A stretch of DNA of 64,000 nucleotides from Streptomyces sp. NBC_01244 (GTDB lineage Bacteria > Actinomycetota > Actinomycetes > Streptomycetales > Streptomycetaceae). The position numbers and the translations under genes were made by a program. The stretch lies in NCBI RefSeq assembly GCF_035987325.1, contig NZ_CP108488.1:3038001-3102000 (forward strand), given 5' to 3'. This document shows positions 58,645 to 64,000 of the stretch, one piece after another. The notes beneath the pieces are model-generated. The model saw nothing but the letters and a program-made list of their open reading frames with translations. It did not search any database and was not told the origin of the DNA. Position 1 is the first letter of the stretch, and each line of letters starts with the position of its first letter.

Positions 58645-58833
58645 CTCAAACGCCGGACGGCTGACATGCCCGGGGCGGGGACGGGGGCGGGGTGGGGTGT
58701 CGGCCGGGACGTAAAGCGTGATGTGTGGCGCAGGTACACCCCACGGCTGTCGAAGTAGAGCCGAGGGCGCCTAAATCATGCAGTCCAGGCCCACATCCCA
58801 CCCCGCCCCCGGCACCGACCCCCACCCGCAGCC
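58645..58833. repeat. Hairpin repeat element, copy 2 (189 bp)
   Basis: This is the second copy of the element at 32844. Arms are at 58682-58705 and 58788-58811, with two positions no longer pairing perfectly; in RNA one would be a G-U pair. The central 82 bases keep AGCGTGATGTGTGGCGCAG and GGGCGCCTAAATCATGCAG, while two short blocks between them differ. It again lies between convergent genes. The rest of 58478-58908 holds a second CTCAAACGCCGGACGGGCTGA copy (58568) and no gene. Confidence 0.85.
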
Positions 58834-58908
58834 AGACCGACGCCGGCCACACCCCAGCCCCGCCGGCGTTTGAGGCGCAGGCGACGGCGCCGCACCCGGC
58901 CCGCGGAG

Positions 58909-60096
58909 CTACTTCCGCAGGAGGGTGACCACCGCCGCACCCCCCAGCCCTATGTTGTGCGCCAGCCCGACCCTCGCCCCGGAGACCTGCCGGGGCCCCG
59001 CCTCGCCCCGGAGCTGCCAGACGAGTTCCGCCGCCTGCGCAAGGCCGGTCGCGCCCAGGGGGTGCCCCTTGGAGATGAGCCCGCCCGAGGGGTTGACCAC
59101 CCACCGGCCGCCGTACGTCGTCGCACCCGACTCCACCAACACCCCCGACCCGCCGTCCTCGCACATGCCCAGCGCCTCGTACGTCAGCAGCTCGTTGATC
59201 GAGAAGCAGTCGTGCAGCTCGATGACGTCGACGTCACCGATCCCGAGCCCGGACGCCGCGAAGACCGCCCGCCCCGCCGCCGCCGTCATCGGTTTGCCGA
59301 CCACGTCGATGCAGGATCCGGAGGCGAAGGACGCCTCGGTGTCCGTCGTCATCGACTGCGCGACGATCTCCACCGCCCGCTCCCCCAGCCCGTGCCGCTC
59401 CACGAAGCGCTCCGATACGACGAGCGCCGCCGCCGCCCCGTCCGAGGTCGGCGAGCACTGGAGCTTGGTCAGCGGCTCGTGGATCGTCTTCGCGGCGAGG
59501 ATCTCCTCGACCGTGTAGACGTCCTGGAACTGCGCGTTCGGATTGTTCGCCGAGTGCCGGTGGTTCTTGGCCCCGACGGCCGCCAGCTGCGCGGCCGTGG
59601 TCCCGTAGAGCTTCATGTGTTCCCGCGCCGCGTTTCCGAAGATCTGCGCGGTCGGCGGGGACATCTCGAAGCCGTGCCCGGCGGCCATGATCCCGTAGTG
59701 CCGGGCCACCGGCGAGGTCTTGAAGTCCCCGCCGTCCGCGCCCCCGCCCAGCGCGCCGCGCTTCATCTTCTCGAAGCCCAGCGCGAGCACACAGTCGTTG
59801 GTCCCGCCCTCGACGAACTGTCGCGCCAGCATCAGCGCCGTCGAGCCCGTCGCGCAGTTGTTGTTGACGTTGTAGACGGGTACCCCGCTCAGCCCCAGCT
59901 CGTACGCGGCCCGCTGGCCGGCCGTGGAGGCCTGGAAGCAGTAGCCCACCGGTACCTGCTCGACCAGCCCGTAGTCGATGCCCGCGTCCGCGAGCGCCGC
60001 GTCGCCGGCCTCCTTGACCATGTCCCAGTACTGCCAGTCCCTCGACTCCGGCTTCTCGAACTTCGTCATGCCGACGCCCACGATGTACGACTTCAT
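58909..60096 (-). CDS. SCP-x-type thiolase / lipid-transfer protein
   Basis: This 395-residue thiolase-superfamily protein has the nucleophile Cys in NNNCATGSTAL (near residue 85) and the C-terminal His motif in GGLISKGHPLGATGLAQ. The second Cys of classical thiolases is replaced by the HNIGLGGAAV ending, as in SCP-x/Ltp proteins that cleave or retro-aldol branched or steroid acyl-CoAs. ATG 60096 follows TGGGGA; GTG 60108 is possible. It is downstream of the acyl-CoA dehydrogenase in one operon, with a gap of 42 bases holding a 12-base direct repeat. Confidence 0.88.
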   Translation of the reverse strand: MKSYIVGVGMTKFEKPESRDWQYWDMVKEAGDAALADAGIDYGLVEQVPVGYCFQASTAGQRAAYELGLSGVPVYNVNNNCATGSTALMLARQFVEGGTNDCVLALGFEKMKRGALGGGADGGDFKTSPVARHYGIMAAGHGFEMSPPTAQIFGNAAREHMKLYGTTAAQLAAVGAKNHRHSANNPNAQFQDVYTVEEILAAKTIHEPLTKLQCSPTSDGAAAALVVSERFVERHGLGERAVEIVAQSMTTDTEASFASGSCIDVVGKPMTAAAGRAVFAASGLGIGDVDVIELHDCFSINELLTYEALGMCEDGGSGVLVESGATTYGGRWVVNPSGGLISKGHPLGATGLAQAAELVWQLRGEAGPRQVSGARVGLAHNIGLGGAAVVTLLRK

Positions 60097-60138
60097 ATGT
60101 GTCCCCACTGCCCTTCAGTCCTTCGGTCAGTCCTTCGG

Positions 60139-62268
60139 TCAGTCCCTGGGAAGGCCGAGAATCCGCTCGGCGACGACGTTGAGCTGGACCTGCGTGGTGC
60201 CGCCGGCGATGGTCAGGCAGCGGGACATGAGCATGCCGTGCACGGCCCGCTTCCCCGCCCCCTCGCTCACCGCGCCCGCCGGGCCCAGCAGTTCGAGCGT
60301 GAGCTCGGCGGTCCGCTGCTGGTGCGGGGTCTGGACGAGTTTGCGTACGGACGCGCCCGCGCCCGGCTCCAGTCCGGAGACCTGCTGGAGCGTGGTGCGC
60401 AGCCCGATGCAGGCCAGGGCGTGCGCTTCGGCGGCCAGGGCCCCGATCCGCACCCGGTACCCGCCTTCGAGTTCGGCGGAGCGGGCGAGCAGTGCTTCCA
60501 GGCCGGTGTCGAAGGTCATCTGGTCGGCCATGTGGACGCGTTCGTTGCCGAGGGTGTTGCGGGCGACCTTCCAGCCCCCGTCCTCGGCGCCGACCAGGGC
60601 GTCCGGCGGCAGTGGCACGTCGTCGAAGTAGACCTCGTTGAAGAGGGCCTCGCCGGTGATCTCCTTGAGCGGCCGGATGTCGATCCCGGGGGTCTTCATG
60701 TCGACGATGAAATAGCCGAGCCCCTTGTGCTTGGGGGCGTCCGGGTCGGTGCGGGCCAGCAGGATCCCGTAGTCGGCGCTGTGCGCGGAACTCGTCCACA
60801 CCTTCTGCCCGTTGATCAGCCAGCCTTCCCCGTCCGGCACCCGCTCCGCCTTCGTCCGCAGCGAGGCGAGGTCGGAGCCGGCGCCCGGCTCGGAGAAGAG
60901 CTGGCACCAGGTGACGTCCCCGCGCAGCGTGGGGAGCAGGTAGCGCTCCTGCTGTTCGGCGGTCCCGTAGGCGAGCAGTGAGGGCACGACCCAGGTGGCG
61001 ATCCCGAGGTCGGCGACCTTGACCCCGGCGGCCGCCAGTTCCTGCTGGACGACGAGCTGTTCGACGGGTCCGGCGCCGAGCCCGTACGGGGCCGGCAGGT
61101 AGGGGGCCGCGTATCCGGTGGGTGCCAGCACCCGGCGGGCGGTGGCGGGGTCGAGGCCGGCCGCGTCCGCGATGGCGGTACGGGCCTTCGCGCGGTGGGT
61201 CTCGGCCCGCGCGGGCAGTTCCAGGCGGAGCTCGCGCCGCGCGCCGGCGGCGGCGAGCCGTACGGCGCGGACCCGGTGGCCGTCGCCGGAGCCGAGGAGC
61301 TGGCGGGCGACGAGGGCCCGGCGGAGGTAGATGTGGGCGTCGTGCTCCCAGGTGAAGCCGATGCCGCCGAGCACCTGGACGCAGTCCTTGGCGCAGGAGT
61401 ACGCGGCGTCGAGCGCGGTGCCCGCGGCCAGCGCGGCCACCAGCGAGCGCACCTCGGCCGGTTCTTCGGTGGCCTGCGCGGCGTCCCAGGCGAGCGCCCG
61501 GGCCTGCTCCACGCGCACGAGCATGTCGGCGCACAGGTGCTTGATCCCCTGGAACTGTCCGATGGGCCGCCCGAACTGCTCGCGGACCTTCGCGTACTCG
61601 GCGGCGGTGTGCAGGGCCCAGGCGGCGGTGCCGCAGGCGTCGGCGGCGAACAGCACGCAGGCGAGGTCCCGCACGAGGGCGGCGTCCAGTTCCAGCAGGG
61701 CGCCCGGCCCGGCGGTGACCCCGCGGGCGCGGACCTCGGCGGTGGGCCGGGTGGGGTCGGCACTGTCCTGGGTACGGATGTCCAGCGCGGCGGCGCCGAC
61801 GGCGAACCAGCGGGTCCCGTGCGCGGTCTCGGCGGCGAGCAGCACGAGGTCGGCCTCGCCCGCGCCCAGCACCGGCGGCGCGGTCCCGTCGAGGAGGTAC
61901 CCGCCTTCCACGGCGACGGCGGTCAGGCCCCCGGGCCCGAGCGCCACGGCCGCGACCCGACCGTCGAGGGGCTCGGCCCCGGCCCGGTCCAGGAGTACGG
62001 AGGCCAGCACGCTCGGCAGGTACGCCCCGGGCAGCGCCGCCCGGGCGGCCTCCTCCACCACGACGGCGAGGTCGAGCAGGGTGCCGCCCTCCAGGTGGGG
62101 TTCCAGCAGCCCGGAGGCGAGCAGCCCGTCCCAGTAGGCGGGCCGCGAGCCCGTCTGCGGCGGGGTGTCGAGGAGCTTGCGCACCTCCTCGGGCGGCACG
62201 GCCCGCGCGACCCAGCCGCGTGCGGCCTCGGCCAACTCCCGCTGTTCCTGTGTGATTCCGATGCCCAT
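60139..62268 (-). CDS. FadE34-like double acyl-CoA dehydrogenase
   Basis: This 709-residue protein is made of two fused acyl-CoA dehydrogenase units. The first (1-350) contains KVREQFGRPIGQFQGIKH and VLGGIGFTWEHDAHIYLRRA. The second (370-709) contains WCQLFSEPGAGSDLASL, VWTSSAHSADYGILLART and GGTTQVQLNVVAERILGLPRD. Length and arrangement match mycobacterial FadE34 (ChsE3), a steroid side-chain dehydrogenase whose gene is under KstR. Two KstR-consensus-like sites lie just upstream of ATG 62268. It probably introduces the double bond hydrated by the MaoC protein. Confidence 0.9.
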   Translation of the reverse strand: MGIGITQEQRELAEAARGWVARAVPPEEVRKLLDTPPQTGSRPAYWDGLLASGLLEPHLEGGTLLDLAVVVEEAARAALPGAYLPSVLASVLLDRAGAEPLDGRVAAVALGPGGLTAVAVEGGYLLDGTAPPVLGAGEADLVLLAAETAHGTRWFAVGAAALDIRTQDSADPTRPTAEVRARGVTAGPGALLELDAALVRDLACVLFAADACGTAAWALHTAAEYAKVREQFGRPIGQFQGIKHLCADMLVRVEQARALAWDAAQATEEPAEVRSLVAALAAGTALDAAYSCAKDCVQVLGGIGFTWEHDAHIYLRRALVARQLLGSGDGHRVRAVRLAAAGARRELRLELPARAETHRAKARTAIADAAGLDPATARRVLAPTGYAAPYLPAPYGLGAGPVEQLVVQQELAAAGVKVADLGIATWVVPSLLAYGTAEQQERYLLPTLRGDVTWCQLFSEPGAGSDLASLRTKAERVPDGEGWLINGQKVWTSSAHSADYGILLARTDPDAPKHKGLGYFIVDMKTPGIDIRPLKEITGEALFNEVYFDDVPLPPDALVGAEDGGWKVARNTLGNERVHMADQMTFDTGLEALLARSAELEGGYRVRIGALAAEAHALACIGLRTTLQQVSGLEPGAGASVRKLVQTPHQQRTAELTLELLGPAGAVSEGAGKRAVHGMLMSRCLTIAGGTTQVQLNVVAERILGLPRD

Positions 62269-62279
62269 GCGCGGCAGAG

Positions 62280-62327
62280 TAGAACACGTTTCATTCTGAC
62301 GGAAGGTCAGAACTGAAACGTGTTCTC
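62280..62327. promoter_or_regulatory. Pair of KstR-type operators upstream of the FadE34-like gene
   Basis: TAGAACACGTTTCA at 62280-62293 fits TNNAACNNGTTNNA exactly; TGAAACGTGTTCTC at 62314-62327 fits except for the last base. The two sites are mirror images inside one larger near-palindrome spanning the whole interval, 12 bases upstream of the start codon. Confidence 0.75.
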
Positions 62328-62474
62328 ACTTTGCGAAGGGCGCGTCGAGGGCACGCGCCGGGCTCGGGACCCGGCGCGGGCGCGGCTCGGAAGCCCTGCG
62401 CTCGACGGGGAAGCGGGACGGCGAGGCGGCGGGGCGGCGGGGCGGCGAGGCGACGGGGCGACGGGGCGGCGGGG

Positions 62475-62695
62475 TCAGGGGATGAGGGCGAGGCCCGTCA
62501 CGGCCACGGCGCACACCGCGAAGCCCGCAGCGACTCCAGCGCGACCAGGACCGCCGGGACCTCGACACCCGTCTCCCCGAGTTCTCTCATCTCGTTGAGC
62601 GCGTCCCGCTCGCCGATGATCGACAAGAGGGCGAGGAGGAGGACGACGCCGCCCACCGCGACGGACCAGCCGAGCACCTGGGAGACCGTGTCCAC
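62475..62695 (-). pseudogene. Small two-helix membrane protein, probably frameshifted
   Basis: From GTG 62695 the frame reads a first helix (LGWSVAVGGVVLLLALLSIIG), then GERDALNEMRELGETGVEVP, and stops at 62498 after an unlikely tail (SLRASRCAPWP). The adjacent frame over the same end encodes GVAAGFAVCAVAVTGLALIP and stops at 62475, a good second helix. A one-base change near 62530-62545 would join them into a natural two-helix protein. Start and lesion are inferred; the upstream DNA is a GGGGCGGC simple repeat. Confidence 0.4.
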
Positions 62696-62756
62696 AGCGG
62701 CGACCGTACGTCTTCGGGACACCTCCGGGAAACCCCCGCCCCCTACGATCGCGCCC

Positions 62757-63620
62757 ATGTCCTCCATACCCGCCCTCTTGGGTGACCGAGGTACCGAACT
62801 CCGCGCGGACAGCGGCGGAATGGTCCTTCAGCGCCTCCACGAGGAGGTCCGCATCCCCCTTGCCGCCGTCGCCCGCGTGCACGCGAGGGGGCGGGTGGTG
62901 GCCGTGGAACTGGCGGTCCCCTCCGGGACCAAGCCGGTCCCGTACCGGATCGGGGGCGTGAGCCGTGCCTCGGCCGCCGCCTTCGCTGCGGCGATGAACG
63001 GCTCGCTGCCCGAGCGCCCCGCCGGCCGGGTCCCGGCGGACGGATCGGCACTCGTGACGGTCACGCCCCGCGAGGACGCGGCCGCCGCCGGCCGGGAGGC
63101 GAGCGGCGAGGAGGGCGGTGAGGAGGGCGCGGAGCCGCTCCAGCCGGCCGAGTTCTTCGGCCGCTGCGCGATGGCCGCGGCCGTCCTCGGACTCGTCGCC
63201 CTCGCGGCGCGCGTGGTGATCGCCGGGGACCACGTGAGCCGCGCGCTCGCGGTGCTGCTGCTCGGTGTCCCCGTTCTGGCTGTCGGCAGGCTGTCGGCGA
63301 CCATGGTGGCGATGGTGTGGAACGAGTGGTACCTGCCCCGTCACGGCATCACGACCGAAGCGCGGCCCCTCCTCATCCACGGCAAGGTCACCTACGGCTA
63401 CACCGCCACCGACGGCAGGATCCGTCCCGCGCCCGTCCACGGCGCCGCACACGGCACCTCGTTCCAGGTCGCCTACCACCCCAAGTACCCGGCGCGCGCG
63501 GTGGTGTTCGGGAGCCCTGGTCAGGTCTTCCGGCTGACGATCCTGCCGGCGTTCTTCGGGACCCTCACCGCCCTCCTCTGCTGGGGCACGCTCGCCCTCG
63601 CCCAGCCCGCCGCCCGCTGA
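62757..63620 (+). CDS. Three-helix membrane protein, hypothetical
   Basis: This 287-residue protein has a soluble N-terminal half of about 135 residues (LLGDRGTELRADSGGMVLQRL, basic strand-rich, then an Ala/Glu-rich linker). Two adjacent helices (about 138-160 and 168-195) follow, then a soluble strand-rich segment with YGYTATDGRIRPAPVH, and a final helix (ILPAFFGTLTALLCWGTLALA). The middle part recalls DUF3592-like extracellular beta domains, but this is uncertain. It is divergent from the frameshifted small gene. Confidence 0.6.
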   Translation: MSSIPALLGDRGTELRADSGGMVLQRLHEEVRIPLAAVARVHARGRVVAVELAVPSGTKPVPYRIGGVSRASAAAFAAAMNGSLPERPAGRVPADGSALVTVTPREDAAAAGREASGEEGGEEGAEPLQPAEFFGRCAMAAAVLGLVALAARVVIAGDHVSRALAVLLLGVPVLAVGRLSATMVAMVWNEWYLPRHGITTEARPLLIHGKVTYGYTATDGRIRPAPVHGAAHGTSFQVAYHPKYPARAVVFGSPGQVFRLTILPAFFGTLTALLCWGTLALAQPAAR

Positions 63621-63651
63621 GGCGCCTACTGAGGCGGGCCGGCAGCGAGGG

Positions 63652-64000
63652 TCAGGACTTCTCGTAGTAGTAGCCCTCGCCGTGCGACGGGCCCACGTTG
63701 TGCTGGAGGCCGGCCGGCAGGCTCTTGGTGAAGAAGGAGGGGTCCAGGACCCCGCAGAACTGGCTGGTGGACTTGGACTTGTCCACCGCCGCCGAGCCGA
63801 TGTTGATCCGGGTCCCGCCGGAGGCCAGCGAGGTCACCTTGGCGATGTTCTCGCAGTGCCCCATTTGGGACTCGTTGATCAGGCGGACCGCCCCGGACCG
63901 GGTGATGATCACCGTGCCCGGCTGGCCGATGTTGAAGTCGCCCTTGTAGGTCCAGGTCCCGGCGAAGTACGCGGGCACCGCGTCGCCGCCGCCGGAGCCG
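63652..64000 (-). CDS. C-terminal part of a secreted or membrane-attached protein (partial)
   Basis: The gene continues past the window; the last 115 residues are visible. They start in a Gly-rich spacer (GSGGGDAVPAYFAGTW) and form a compact domain with two Cys (MGHCENI, SQFCGVL) likely to form a disulfide. The VPAYFAGTWTYKGDF entry is like the extracellular C-terminal domain attached to some actinobacterial Ser/Thr kinases or lipoproteins. The identity of the whole protein cannot be told from here. Confidence 0.65.
   Translation of the reverse strand, partial: GSGGGDAVPAYFAGTWTYKGDFNIGQPGTVIITRSGAVRLINESQMGHCENIAKVTSLASGGTRINIGSAAVDKSKSTSQFCGVLDPSFFTKSLPAGLQHNVGPSHGEGYYYEKS

Noticed and set aside
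58870..62287. Frames of 703 (plus) and 1017 (minus) residues over the dehydrogenase/thiolase operon
   Set aside because: Arg/Gly/Pro-rich shadow frames; the acyl-CoA dehydrogenase and thiolase motifs lie in a different minus-strand frame.

Overview
This 64 kb window looks like a chromosomal core segment from a Streptomyces-type actinomycete. It is very GC-rich (third codon positions are almost always G or C), uses many GTG, TTG and even CTG starts, and has long antisense open frames caused by GC bias. It encodes actinobacterial hallmarks: an AfsR/SARP-type regulator, an F420:NADP reductase, DtxR-type iron boxes, an RNase H/CobC fusion and LAxTG sorting signals. One structural RNA gene, rnpB, is readable. 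I saw no tRNA, rRNA or CRISPR array.

Layout. 0-14 kb: the end of panB, a Drr-like ABC exporter pair, a 1302-residue SARP/NB-ARC/TPR regulator, a site-2-type protease, a TerD protein fused to a PD-(D/E)XK nuclease-like domain, an F420:NADP reductase, methionine aminopeptidase, an iron-boxed heme oxygenase and a short PhzF protein. 14.1-15.3 kb: a TnpB-only IS605-type insertion with an internal deletion. 15.3-25.3 kb: a haem and iron acquisition block (two HtaA surface proteins, hmuTUV, efeOBU) with iron boxes at three promoters. 25.3-36.9 kb: housekeeping and accessory genes (GNAT, PhzF, SDR, Bcr/CflA exporter, Rsm22-like, DdaH, TetR, prim-pol-like, YaaA, RNB nuclease, AraC), one MITE and one copy of a hairpin repeat.

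37.3-40.7 kb: a four-gene module (XRE regulator, ImmA/IrrE HExxH protein, MAB_1171c-like membrane protein, PAP2-like membrane protein) preceded by three CTAG-N4-(C/G)TAG sites. 40.8-44.4 kb: MerR and a membrane protein, rnpB, a membrane-anchored protein, and a displaced copy of the rnpB 3' end. 45-48 kb: the conserved nif3 / zinc-ribbon / RNase H-CobC operon. 48-50.8 kb: a decayed kinase, an orphan iron-box-like palindrome, and an apparently intact IscB nuclease with a structured upstream RNA.

52.1-62.3 kb: two fatty-acyl or steroid-side-chain type operons. One is MaoC hydratase, Zn-ADH and SDR; the other is a FadE34-like double acyl-CoA dehydrogenase and an SCP-x-type thiolase. Both have KstR-consensus operators (TNNAACNNGTTNNA) upstream and surround a P450 and an amidohydrolase. 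The window ends with a membrane protein and the C-terminus of a secreted or receptor-type protein.

The signals most worth following are the KstR-motif lipid or steroid catabolic cluster, the XRE/ImmA/membrane module with its repeated operator, the TerD-nuclease fusion, the IscB and TnpB loci, and a 187-bp hairpin repeat that sits twice between convergent genes.
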